Source: Oscillospiraceae bacterium (GTDB lineage Bacteria; Bacillota; Clostridia; Oscillospirales; Oscillospiraceae). Taken from it: DNA of 64,000 nt. Shown one piece after another: positions 6,134 to 14,357 of this stretch (positions are counted from its first letter, which is position 1; each line of letters begins with the position of its first letter). The notes under the pieces were generated by a model. It was given only the letters and a program-made list of their open reading frames with translations, did no database searches and was not told the DNA's origin. The stretch is from NCBI GenBank assembly GCA_017445385.1, contig JAFSUG010000023.1, forward strand, positions 1 to 64,000. The letters are read 5' to 3'. Made by a program: the position numbers and the translations under genes.

Positions 6134-9100
6134 ATGAAAAAAATGACCCGTATCGTTGCGATGATGCTGACGATCTGCCTGTGCTTCGGACTGCTTCCGG
6201 CACTGACTGTATCGGCTTCGGCAAAAACCGGCTTCACCGCAAACACACTCACGCGCGAGCAGCTGCAAACGCTTGTGCAGCAGACGGCACTTGCCTATTT
6301 CTATAAGGGCAGCGCCGTGCAGTACGACTCTTATTATCTTTCCGAAGGTAACCGTTATAAGAGTTCCACGCTGCGCCAGACGAACAACCGCGATCCGGAA
6401 GACGCTTCCGATCTGAACCCGATCTATACGGTTTGTTCGGCATTCCCGCACGATATTTATTATTCGATCTTCGGCAAGCACGTTCTTACAAACGGCATGG
6501 CGCGTCCGTCCACGGATCTGAGCAATGCCGGCATTGATATGTCTACCTATACGCCGAACGATCCGATCAACAACTATGCCGAAGCGATGCTCAACGTGAC
6601 CTCGGAATATACCTACCACGGCGCGATGGCGGCGCGGAACAATCCGAGCTGGGATCTCGGCAATCCCGACCGCGATACGGACACTTATGATGCAAGCTCT
6701 CCTTATGCAGACGTTATTTACTACTTCGGACCGGAAATGATGCCGAGCGGCAAGATTGTTATGACCGCCACGCTCAAGGGTGACGGTACGCAGCGCGTTT
6801 ATACGATCAAGAATGATGCGGCAACCGTTGCCGGTTCCATCCATGAAAACGCGATTGATGCAGGCGGCGCTTCGCTTGCGCTTGCAAGCACCTATACCGT
6901 CATGACCGATGCCAGCGGCAACCCGATCATGGTTAAGATCAAAACCGGCACAACAACCGAAGAACAGACGGTCGTTGACGATGAAGGCAACGAATCCACG
7001 CAGAACGTTGAAGTGGACGTCTTCACGAACTACTATGCTGTCGGCTTCGTCGATTCCGATTCCGGCACGACTTACTATTACATCAGCGATGCCGATTATA
7101 CAACCGGCACGAACAACCCCATCGAAAATCTTGACCGCGCAGAAGTTGAAAAGATCTTTGCGGAAAAGCTCCAGCCGGGCGATATTCTCGTTGTGCGTCT
7201 TGCTGGCTCCACCGATGCCGATGACGCTGCCGGCGGTCACGCGATGATGTACCTCGGCGATGTTGACGGCGATGGCGTCGGCGAGATCATCCACTCCTGG
7301 GGCACGAAGTACAACAACGATAAAGCCCGTGCGCAGTCGTCCGAAAAGAACTATATCAAAACCGGCGGCTACAACAACGTCGGCAGCAATGATACTTACT
7401 ACACCTATTCCGGCGGCACGGTGAACAAGTATTATTACAAAGACGCTTTCGGCGGCAACGCTTACAGCCAGGTCACCGCGAAAACCACAACCAACAACAC
7501 CGGCGATTACCTGCTGGGTTACGACCTGCGCGAAGCGCCGAAGGGCTGGTACAGCGGTACCTATACCTATGGCAACAACTATAACGGTGCAAGCGGCACC
7601 GCGTTCGTCGGCCGCAACGGCGGCGGCTCGATCATCATCGAGGACTGGACAACGCGCCTCGGCTACCGCACGACGTTCAGCAACTACTATTCCAAGATCA
7701 ACGCAAACGGCGGCTATGGCATCAACTCCACAAGCGAGAACTATTTCCGCCTGAAAACCTCCGGCAACAGCGGCCTCTACTATCCCGGCGGCGACGGCGT
7801 CGGCATGACGAACAAGGGCTTCCAGTTTACGGTCCTTCGTCCGCTGAACCGTCCGGACTTCATTTCCGAGCTCAGCCCCAGCGCGCAGGCGCGCCGCACG
7901 CTGCCCGACCTCGGCGTTACGAAGACGGCAAGCCTGCTGCCCACTTGGAACGTATACAACGGCAGTGAGATCACCTTTAACGTTGAGCTTGTCGGCAATA
8001 AGGCAAGCGGCTCTGTTGCAAACGGCAGAACCACAACCACGATCTCCAATTTCTCGTCTGCAATCGATTCCGCAAACACCTACACCGTTACCGCAACGGA
8101 GTATCTGCCGGCGCATACAACGTTCGTTTCGGCGGATAACGGCGGTACCTATAACGCTTCCACCGGCGAGATCACGTGGTCCAATATCAGCGTTGCCGAC
8201 GGCGCAACCGTCAACCTGCAGTATACCGTGCAGGTTTCCGGCGCTGAAAGAGGCGAAAAGCTCGTTTCGCCGAAGGGCAAAGTCACAAGCGGTACGGGCT
8301 ATTTCTCCACGAGCGAGATCTCCTATATCATCAACGGCGGTCTGCTTTCCGATGCGCAGCGGAGCTTCCTCAAAGCGCCCACGGGCATTGCGGCAAGCGG
8401 CTCCGGCATCGACGTTGCAAACCGCATCTACCAGGGCGCAGGCGTAGATCTGACGCTTCCGAGTATTGACGCAATGGTCGATACGCTCTTTGAAAAAGAG
8501 CATTGGGCAAATGAAAGCACGGCGGTTTCTACGAAGCTCCGTTTCCGTGATCCGGAAGATCTGACGGGCGACGCGAGAACGCTGCGCGAGATGGTCGTAA
8601 ACGGCTACGTCGGCGGTAAGAAGGTTCTGACCTACGATGAAAACGGCAGAAAGACGAATGAAAACCGTCTGCGCGATCTGGCGGTCGGCTTCCTGCGCGT
8701 TGGCGATATTCTCGTCTATACGAACTTCAATAAGACGACCGGCTTCTATTCCGGCGTTACCGATGGAAGCGACCTTGCGAACAAGGTCTACGTCTACGTC
8801 GGCAATAACGTTTTTGCCTGCTATGATGATAACGGAACCTACCAGCAATTCAACGGTCAGACGCGGCTGATCCAGTATTCCACCGGCAGCCTGCGCTTCA
8901 CCTACAGCCCGGTCGTCAACCAGGCGTTCCTGTACGACTGCTTCTTCCTGCTCCGCCCGACGCAGGGCGTTACCAACCTGAAGAGCGTAAGCTGCGATCT
9001 CAGCGGACTTGAGCATGACGTTGTCGCAACGCTCGAAGAGAGCACCGATGGCGGCGTGACCTACGGCACGCCCATCGAATACGGCACGCTCAGCGCGGCG

Positions 9101-12085
9101 GTTTCCGAAGAGCAGAGAAGAACAAAAGCGGCGGCAGCGGCGGGCAATGATCTGCCCACCTACCGCATCACGCTGCAGAGCGATACCGTGATCCCCTCCA
9201 GTGTTTCGGGCTACGGCAACTTCGAAATTGATCTGAACGGCCATACCGTTACCTCTACCGGCAAAGCCGCGATCAACTTCTACGGCCAGGCAGCCGAACA
9301 CACGAACGGCGTTGCCTACCTGAAGAACGGCACGATCAAGGGCCACTATACGGCGATCTACCTCGGCAACCAGGAAGAGCTGCATATCGACGGCGTGAAC
9401 CTTTACGGCGCGGATACGGACGGCACGTACTGGCAGCCGGCAAGCCTGAAGTTCTGGGGCTTCGGTATTGCCAAGGCCGGCGGCACGAAGCTGTATCTCA
9501 ACAATACCGTCGTCGGCACAGCAGGCGATGAAAAGCCGCTGTTCAACGGCGCGGTAGACGCCGCAACCAACGATAAGAATATCTACATCGAAGACAACGT
9601 TACCTTCTTTACGCCGAAGACCATCAATGATGGTCACAGCGGCTGGGACGCAACCGGCGCAACGATGAAGAACGTTTCCGGCGTCAACGTGGTCACAGAC
9701 GAGCAGACGATTGCGCTGCCCGGCGGCGCCGAGCGCGAATACGACGTTCTGATGTTTACCACGTCCGAGGCGGCAATCAACGGCAAGATGTATGAAAGCG
9801 TGGAAGCAGCGATCGCGGAGGCCAAGAGCGAAGATACGATCACGCTCTACGGCAATGCAACGATCACAGAAGACGTCACCGTTCCGGCAGGCGTTACGCT
9901 TGACGTAAACGGCCATACCATCACCGGCGCGAACGTCTTCGTAGAGCCCACCGGCACTTACCTCGGCATCACTGTCCCGAGCGGACTGGATGAAGTGAGC
10001 TTCGGCGGCTTCGTGTCTTATGATAAATTCCTCGTTGATCCCGATATGACGGTCAGCCAGTCGCTTGTGCTCGTGGATGACATCGCGATCAAGACGATGG
10101 TTCCGAGCCGTGACTACAGCAATTATTACGCATGGGTTCGCTGGACGGACGGCAAGGACGTTTACCACGAGGAGATCCGCAACGGCACGGCGAACGGCGG
10201 AAACTATGAGTTCCGTCTTACCGGCAAATATGCCTTCGGCATGACGGAGCGCCATGCGCTGACGATCGTCGGCGTGGATAGCAGCGGCAATGCGCACGTT
10301 GCCGAAAGCAAGACCATCTCCATTCAGGACTATGCGGATACCGTTCTTGCTGATTACGTTGACTGGACAACGGAAGACGATAATCTCCAGGCAGGTAAAT
10401 ACGGCGCGAAGCTCGGCCGCACGATGGTTGCGATGCTGGAGTACGGCGCAACGGCGCAGCAGCATTTCGGCTATCGGGCAGACAACCTTGCCAACGCGAA
10501 TCTGACCGATGATATGAAAGCGCGGATTACCGAAAAGTACGGCGCAGACGCGCTTGCAACCGCGCGCAGCGAGCATGGCTCTTCCTACTATGGCTCCAAT
10601 ACGACGCTCTTCTACGGAACGAGCTGCGTTGCCGGCGAAAATATGCAGATGAAGTATTATTTCCGCCTGCCGTCTGCAGATTGGACCGATGAGGAGGTCA
10701 ATGCACTGACGGTGCAGGTCAGCTTCACCGATCACAGCGGCACGCTCCATTCCTGGGCGGAAACCGGCAGAGAGCTCACGAAGAACACCAGTGTGGATTA
10801 CCGCTCGTATAAGATCACGGATCTTGTCGCGGCGGATATCACCTGCCCGGTCACGGTTACGCTGCTCAGCGGCGATACGGTGCTCGTGTCCGTTTGGGAC
10901 TCCGTTGCGAACTACACGACGCGCTTTAAGAATCTCACCTCGTCCGGCGCGGCGCAGGGCAACCTCGCAGATTCGATGATGCGCTACGGTCTTGCGGCGC
11001 GGGATTACTTCGGCTTCGTCGGCCACGCGCCGGATATGCCGGTACCGGAGGATGGCGAATTTGTAATCGTTCCGTTCACCGGAAACACCTATGAAAAGAC
11101 AACGCTCAATCTGAAAACCGATACTTCGCGCTATAAAACCTACGGCCGCAGCTATCTCAGCGATACCGGCCTTGTGATGCTCTGGCCGGGCAACGCGATC
11201 GAATTTACGGCGGATTGCAAGGGCGATGTAACGCTGAACTATACGGCGGAAGAAAACGGCTATCTGCGTACCTACGTTGACGGTGTTGAGCATCTGCGCC
11301 CGCGCATCACAACCGGCACCGGCAGCGTGCTTGTCGCGTCCGATCTGCCGCAGGGCGAGCATACGATCCGCATCGTGCGCGATTCCGATATTTCCAGAAC
11401 GAACCTGCTGATCACCTGGAACTCGGTCACGCTCTACGGCGATAAGACCAAGGTTGCGGCAACGCCTGATAAGAGCATGCTGATCGAATACGTGGGCGAC
11501 TCCATCACGGTCGGCAAGGGTGTATTCTCCAACGGCGGCACGTACACTTCGGATGATCCGGCGCACGCTGCAACGTATGCGTATTCATACCTCTCCGCGC
11601 AGGCGCTGGACGCTGATTGGCGCATCACCGCGCGCGGCGGCTGCGGCTACCTGCGTACAACGGAAACCGGCGGTTCCTGCCCGAAGACGATGTCGCAGAT
11701 GTACGATTACGTCAATCCGTTCGCGGCCGACGGCGATCTGATCCCCTACGGCTTTGAGCGCAAGGCGGACCTTGTTGTTCTCGCGCTCGGTACGAATGAT
11801 ACCGCATCCGGCGATACCTTCAAGCAGGCTGTACGCGATATGATCGCGCAGATCCGCTCGAAGAACGGCAACGTGCCGATCGTGCTGCAGTATAACATGA
11901 TGATCTCTGCGCACGCGGATGAGCTTGTTGCGGTTGCCGCGGAATACGATAACGTCTACAGCCTCAAGGTTACGAGAAACAACGGCGGCGGCAGCTCGTC
12001 CGCTACCGGCACCAAGCACCCGAGCGACGCCGGTCAGGCAGTTGTCGCGCAGGAGCTCGTTGCATTCCTGAATACGATCCTCTAA
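6134..12085 (+). CDS. Giant secreted protein: P60-type, DUF11, beta-helix and CE2/SGNH esterase domains
   Basis: A 1983-residue exported protein. The signal peptide is cleaved after SASA-30. Residues ~35-400 look like an NlpC/P60 or amidase-type papain fold: Cys101 in YTVCSAFPHDIYY, LQPGDILVV, then His369 in GHAMMYLGD and His387 in IIHSWG. A DUF11-type beta domain covers ~591-706 (LGVTKTAS, LPAHTTF, LQYTVQV). Residues ~770-950 are a second P60-like fold (LRVGDILVY, VYVYVGN, FFLLRP) without the Cys. Beta-helix-like stretches with LNGHTVT lie at ~1010-1140 and ~1215-1275. The C-terminus pairs a CE2-type jelly roll (~1643-1770) with an SGNH esterase: GDSIT (Ser1790), LGTNDT, HPSDAG (His1962). 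There is no sortase or SLH anchor. It probably acts on cell-wall or dietary glycan; the substrate is unknown. It shares its first half with the protein at 43843. Confidence 0.85.
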   Translation: MKKMTRIVAMMLTICLCFGLLPALTVSASAKTGFTANTLTREQLQTLVQQTALAYFYKGSAVQYDSYYLSEGNRYKSSTLRQTNNRDPEDASDLNPIYTVCSAFPHDIYYSIFGKHVLTNGMARPSTDLSNAGIDMSTYTPNDPINNYAEAMLNVTSEYTYHGAMAARNNPSWDLGNPDRDTDTYDASSPYADVIYYFGPEMMPSGKIVMTATLKGDGTQRVYTIKNDAATVAGSIHENAIDAGGASLALASTYTVMTDASGNPIMVKIKTGTTTEEQTVVDDEGNESTQNVEVDVFTNYYAVGFVDSDSGTTYYYISDADYTTGTNNPIENLDRAEVEKIFAEKLQPGDILVVRLAGSTDADDAAGGHAMMYLGDVDGDGVGEIIHSWGTKYNNDKARAQSSEKNYIKTGGYNNVGSNDTYYTYSGGTVNKYYYKDAFGGNAYSQVTAKTTTNNTGDYLLGYDLREAPKGWYSGTYTYGNNYNGASGTAFVGRNGGGSIIIEDWTTRLGYRTTFSNYYSKINANGGYGINSTSENYFRLKTSGNSGLYYPGGDGVGMTNKGFQFTVLRPLNRPDFISELSPSAQARRTLPDLGVTKTASLLPTWNVYNGSEITFNVELVGNKASGSVANGRTTTTISNFSSAIDSANTYTVTATEYLPAHTTFVSADNGGTYNASTGEITWSNISVADGATVNLQYTVQVSGAERGEKLVSPKGKVTSGTGYFSTSEISYIINGGLLSDAQRSFLKAPTGIAASGSGIDVANRIYQGAGVDLTLPSIDAMVDTLFEKEHWANESTAVSTKLRFRDPEDLTGDARTLREMVVNGYVGGKKVLTYDENGRKTNENRLRDLAVGFLRVGDILVYTNFNKTTGFYSGVTDGSDLANKVYVYVGNNVFACYDDNGTYQQFNGQTRLIQYSTGSLRFTYSPVVNQAFLYDCFFLLRPTQGVTNLKSVSCDLSGLEHDVVATLEESTDGGVTYGTPIEYGTLSAAVSEEQRRTKAAAAAGNDLPTYRITLQSDTVIPSSVSGYGNFEIDLNGHTVTSTGKAAINFYGQAAEHTNGVAYLKNGTIKGHYTAIYLGNQEELHIDGVNLYGADTDGTYWQPASLKFWGFGIAKAGGTKLYLNNTVVGTAGDEKPLFNGAVDAATNDKNIYIEDNVTFFTPKTINDGHSGWDATGATMKNVSGVNVVTDEQTIALPGGAEREYDVLMFTTSEAAINGKMYESVEAAIAEAKSEDTITLYGNATITEDVTVPAGVTLDVNGHTITGANVFVEPTGTYLGITVPSGLDEVSFGGFVSYDKFLVDPDMTVSQSLVLVDDIAIKTMVPSRDYSNYYAWVRWTDGKDVYHEEIRNGTANGGNYEFRLTGKYAFGMTERHALTIVGVDSSGNAHVAESKTISIQDYADTVLADYVDWTTEDDNLQAGKYGAKLGRTMVAMLEYGATAQQHFGYRADNLANANLTDDMKARITEKYGADALATARSEHGSSYYGSNTTLFYGTSCVAGENMQMKYYFRLPSADWTDEEVNALTVQVSFTDHSGTLHSWAETGRELTKNTSVDYRSYKITDLVAADITCPVTVTLLSGDTVLVSVWDSVANYTTRFKNLTSSGAAQGNLADSMMRYGLAARDYFGFVGHAPDMPVPEDGEFVIVPFTGNTYEKTTLNLKTDTSRYKTYGRSYLSDTGLVMLWPGNAIEFTADCKGDVTLNYTAEENGYLRTYVDGVEHLRPRITTGTGSVLVASDLPQGEHTIRIVRDSDISRTNLLITWNSVTLYGDKTKVAATPDKSMLIEYVGDSITVGKGVFSNGGTYTSDDPAHAATYAYSYLSAQALDADWRITARGGCGYLRTTETGGSCPKTMSQMYDYVNPFAADGDLIPYGFERKADLVVLALGTNDTASGDTFKQAVRDMIAQIRSKNGNVPIVLQYNMMISAHADELVAVAAEYDNVYSLKVTRNNGGGSSSATGTKHPSDAGQAVVAQELVAFLNTIL

Positions 12086-12092
12086 AACAAAC

Positions 12093-12128
12093 AAAAAATC
12101 CTTTTTGCTCCGGCAAAAAGGATTTTTT
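12093..12128 (+). terminator. Terminator after the giant gene
   Basis: AAAAAATCCTTTTTGC / GCAAAAAGGATTTTTT hairpin with a short CTCCG loop and T-run. Confidence 0.85.
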
Positions 12129-12149
12129 GCGAGATTGACATGGAATCTG

Positions 12150-12177
12150 TTGACTATTTTTACCATGGGGGTATAAT
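12150..12177 (+). promoter_or_regulatory. Promoter of the CBS-ACT gene
   Basis: TTGACT (12150-12155), a 16-bp spacer and TATAAT (12172-12177). An alternative TTGACA sits at 12135-12140 but is too far from this -10. Confidence 0.7.
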
Positions 12178-12208
12178 AATAGTAGAAAACCAACAAGGGG
12201 GAAGTCAA

Positions 12209-12841
12209 ATGTTAATTCAAAACAGAATGACCCTAAATCCATATACCGTTTCGCCGGAAACCTCAATCAGCGACGCTTACTCGCTGATGAAGGACCATAA
12301 GGTCCACCGCCTGCCCGTTCTGAAAAACGGCAAGCTCGTCGGACTCGTCACGAAGAACGATATCCAGCGCGTAACGCCTTCGGCAGCAACGTCGCTGAGC
12401 GTGTTTGAGCTGAACTATCTGCTCGGCAAGATGACCGTGAAAGACGCAATGACGAAAGACCCCGTAACCATCCAGGATAGCGACCTCGTTGAAAACGCCG
12501 CCGTTCTCATGCGCGATAACAACGTTGGCACGCTGCCGGTTATGCGCGGCTCGCGCCTTGTGGGCATCGTAACGGAAACGGATATTTTCGATGCGTTTAT
12601 CGAAATGCTCGGCGTTCGCAATTCCGGCTCGCGCCTCGTTGTGCGGATGCCGAACGAGCCCGGCGCCGCACTGGACGTTTTCACAATCATCAGCAAATAC
12701 GAGGTCAATATTCAGCATATGGCGCTCAATAACGGCCGCGCCGGCGCGGAAATCATCTTCCGCCTGGATACCGATGATACAACGGATATCAAGCGCGCGA
12801 TCATCGCAAAGGGCTATGAGATCGTTGAAGAAGGACTCTGA
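12209..12841 (+). CDS. CBS-pair plus ACT-domain protein (AcuB-like)
   Basis: A 210-residue cytoplasmic sensor-type protein. Two CBS motifs form one Bateman module: MTLNPYTVSPETSISDAYSLM with HRLPVL, and MTKDPVTIQDSDLVENAAVLM with GTLPVM. The module would bind an adenine nucleotide. A C-terminal ACT-like domain (RLVVRMPNEPGAALDVFTII) follows. The start has AAGGGGG 7 nt upstream; the longer in-frame extension begins before the promoter -10 and is rejected. A single-gene transcript. Domain order matches AcuB-type regulators; the ligand is unknown. Confidence 0.85.
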   Translation: MLIQNRMTLNPYTVSPETSISDAYSLMKDHKVHRLPVLKNGKLVGLVTKNDIQRVTPSAATSLSVFELNYLLGKMTVKDAMTKDPVTIQDSDLVENAAVLMRDNNVGTLPVMRGSRLVGIVTETDIFDAFIEMLGVRNSGSRLVVRMPNEPGAALDVFTIISKYEVNIQHMALNNGRAGAEIIFRLDTDDTTDIKRAIIAKGYEIVEEGL

Positions 12842-12851
12842 AAGAATAAAT

Positions 12852-12890
12852 AAAGAAGGAAGCAAGGGCGCCCTTGCTTCCTTCTTTTTT
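12852..12890. terminator. Bidirectional terminator between convergent genes
   Basis: GAAGGAAGCAAGGG / CCCTTGCTTCCTTC with a CG centre, A-run before and T-run after. It serves the CBS-ACT gene on plus and the YcxB-like gene on minus, whose stop is at 12889. Confidence 0.85.
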
Positions 12891-13422
12891 ATTCTTCAAT
12901 AAAGGTTTTAATGCATTCCTGCTCCAGCCGCGCGATCAGCTCATCCGCCGCAGCTTCGTCCATCGAGCGGAGGTCGGTCAGAATTGCCACGTTGTCCGGC
13001 AGGATCAGCGCCAAAACGTGCTTTGTGAGAATCACACGCTCAACCTCATCGTATCTTGCGCGGATTTCGCGTCCGGACTGCTCGTTTTTCGCCGCAACCA
13101 TCGTTGTATAATATTTTTGCGTTATCGTAACGGGGCAGCCATAAATTTTCTGATTGGATTTAAGGGTTTGCCGCGTTGTTTTTCTCGCGGCGTGATTCCT
13201 GCGGATCACAAAGAAAACCGCCCAGAAAAAGCCGAAGTAGAGCAGCCCCGTTCGCTCCGTGGAGCCCACGAGCGTATCGGGCAAAAACAGCCCTGCCGTC
13301 AGGATCGCCGCGCCTGCCAGCGCAAGCCAGGAACAGATCTTGGCTGTTCGCCTGTGGAGGACTTTTTGCACTTCCAGTAAATTCTGTTTTGTGTATACGC
13401 AGGATGCTTCAATGATCTGCAT
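12889..13422 (-). CDS. YcxB-like membrane protein
   Basis: A 177-residue protein with two adjacent transmembrane segments at about residues 32-46 and 58-74. A soluble beta-rich C-terminal domain (about 90-165) contains YDEVERVILTKHVLALIL and ends with an acidic helix, as in the YcxB-like family. The N-terminal frame is open upstream to the neighbouring promoter. The start at 13422 is supported by GGGAGG 7 nt before it and a promoter 32-60 bp upstream. Function unknown. Confidence 0.65.
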   Translation of the reverse strand: MQIIEASCVYTKQNLLEVQKVLHRRTAKICSWLALAGAAILTAGLFLPDTLVGSTERTGLLYFGFFWAVFFVIRRNHAARKTTRQTLKSNQKIYGCPVTITQKYYTTMVAAKNEQSGREIRARYDEVERVILTKHVLALILPDNVAILTDLRSMDEAAADELIARLEQECIKTFIEE

Positions 13423-13453
13423 GGATGCGCCTCCCGTTGGGATGGATGCTGAT

Positions 13454-13482
13454 ATTATAGCGGAGATCGCGCGGAATAACAA
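13454..13482 (-). promoter_or_regulatory. Promoter of the YcxB-like gene
   Basis: On minus: TTGTTA (13477-13482), a 17-bp spacer and TATAAT (13454-13459). Confidence 0.65.
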
Positions 13483-13525
13483 GTGCGAAAGATACAAATA
13501 ATTTGCGAAAAAACATAAAAAGACC

Positions 13526-13554
13526 TTTACGAAAGTGTTTTTTCGGGGTATACT
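13526..13554 (+). promoter_or_regulatory. Promoter of the polyferredoxin gene
   Basis: TTTACG (13526-13531), a 17-bp spacer and TATACT (13549-13554), 33 bp before the start codon. Confidence 0.65.
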
Positions 13555-13586
13555 ATTTATAGAAACGGGAAAGGATCTGATTTCTG

Positions 13587-14054
13587 ATGGGAAACGTCCG
13601 TATGGCGGCATATATCGCCTGCAATGGCGGCGACTGTCATAAAACCGGCGCTTGCCGCTTCGGCTGTATCGGCTGCGGCGAATGCGCGTCTCACTGTCCT
13701 GCTGGGGCGATCACTATGCATGGCGATCTGCCTGTGATCAACACCGAAAAATGTACGGCTTGCGGCAACTGCGTGCAGATCTGTGCGCGGAAGATCATTC
13801 GGATTTTCGATGTGGAAAAGCCGATCCGCATTCGCTGCAGCAGCATGGAGCAGGGCGATTATGCCTCGCTCGTTTGCTCGGAAAGCTGCATCGGCTGCGG
13901 AACGTGCATCGCGCATTGTCCGGTCGGCGCAATCGCGATTGAGGATAATTTGGCTTACATAGACTATTCCAAATGCATCTCCTGCGGCACCTGTGTAGCC
14001 GGCTGCCCGCGCGGCGCAATCGAAGATCTGAGAGAAGTTAAAAAACAAGGTTGA
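13587..14054 (+). CDS. Polyferredoxin, four [4Fe-4S] motifs (RnfB-like C-terminal module)
   Basis: A 155-residue electron carrier. Four CxxCxxCxxxC motifs are visible: CIGCGECASHCP, CTACGNCVQICA, CIGCGTCIAHCP and CISCGTCVAGCP. An N-terminal segment with three extra cysteines (ACNGGDCHKTGAC) resembles the ferredoxin module of RnfB. There is no membrane segment, and none of the other Rnf genes is nearby, so a stand-alone redox carrier is more likely than an Rnf subunit. AAAGGA lies upstream of the ATG. Its TGA lies inside the -35 box of the following tRNA promoter. Confidence 0.85.
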   Translation: MGNVRMAAYIACNGGDCHKTGACRFGCIGCGECASHCPAGAITMHGDLPVINTEKCTACGNCVQICARKIIRIFDVEKPIRIRCSSMEQGDYASLVCSESCIGCGTCIAHCPVGAIAIEDNLAYIDYSKCISCGTCVAGCPRGAIEDLREVKKQG

Positions 14055-14079
14055 CAAAACCGATTTCTTCTCGTATAAT
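14051..14079 (+). promoter_or_regulatory. tRNA-Met/Glu promoter overlapping a stop codon
   Basis: Consensus TTGACA (14051-14056), a 17-bp spacer and TATAAT (14074-14079), 24 bp before tRNA-Met. The ferredoxin stop TGA (14052-14054) is within the -35 hexamer. Confidence 0.9.
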
Positions 14080-14103
14080 AACAAACGCTCCCACGGAGTG
14101 TAT

Positions 14104-14179
14104 GGCGGCATAGCTCAGTTGGTAGAGCATTCGGTTCATACCCGGAGTGTCATCTGTTCGAGTCAGATTGCCGCTACCA
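14104..14179 (+). tRNA. tRNA-Met (CAU), elongator type
   Basis: Acceptor GGCGGCA pairs with TGCCGCT (a G-U at the end). The anticodon arm TTCGG-TTCATAC-CCGGA gives CAT. CCA is encoded at 14177-14179. It has none of the initiator signs (no C1-A72 mismatch and no run of three G-C pairs in the anticodon stem). An Ile tRNA with lysidine is possible but the body matches elongator Met. Confidence 0.9.
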
Positions 14180-14180
14180 T

Positions 14181-14255
14181 GGCCCGTTGGTCAAGAGGCT
14201 AAGACACCGCCCTTTCACGGCGGTAACGGGAGTTCGATTCTCCCACGGGTCACCA
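14181..14255 (+). tRNA. tRNA-Glu (UUC)
   Basis: Acceptor GGCCCGT/ACGGGTC, anticodon arm CCGCC-CTTTCAC-GGCGG (TTC), T-arm GGGAG-TTCGATT-CTCCC, encoded CCA at 14253-14255. Only one nucleotide separates it from tRNA-Met. Confidence 0.96.
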
Positions 14256-14283
14256 AAAACCTTGCCGAAAGGCAAGGTTTTTT
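14256..14283 (+). terminator. Terminator of the tRNA-Met/Glu transcript
   Basis: AAAACCTTGCC-GAAA-GGCAAGGTTTTTT, directly after the CCA. Confidence 0.9.
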
Positions 14284-14296
14284 CGTATTTTCGCCC

Positions 14297-14325
14297 TTTA
14301 CATTTTTTGCCCTGTCCTTTATAAT
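14297..14325 (+). promoter_or_regulatory. Promoter of guaB
   Basis: TTTACA (14297-14302), a 17-bp spacer and TATAAT (14320-14325). The leader to the ATG at 14358 is only about 25 nt, too short for a purine riboswitch. Confidence 0.8.
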
Positions 14326-14357
14326 GGGTGCAATATCAATTTATAGGAGGGCTTAAT

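Noticed and set aside
5891..11566. A 1891-codon open frame on the minus strand, antisense to the giant gene
   Set aside because: It has no ribosome site, signal peptide or domain, is full of Arg/Ala/Val/Ile low-information sequence, and exists because the biased codons of the plus-strand gene avoid stops in this frame.
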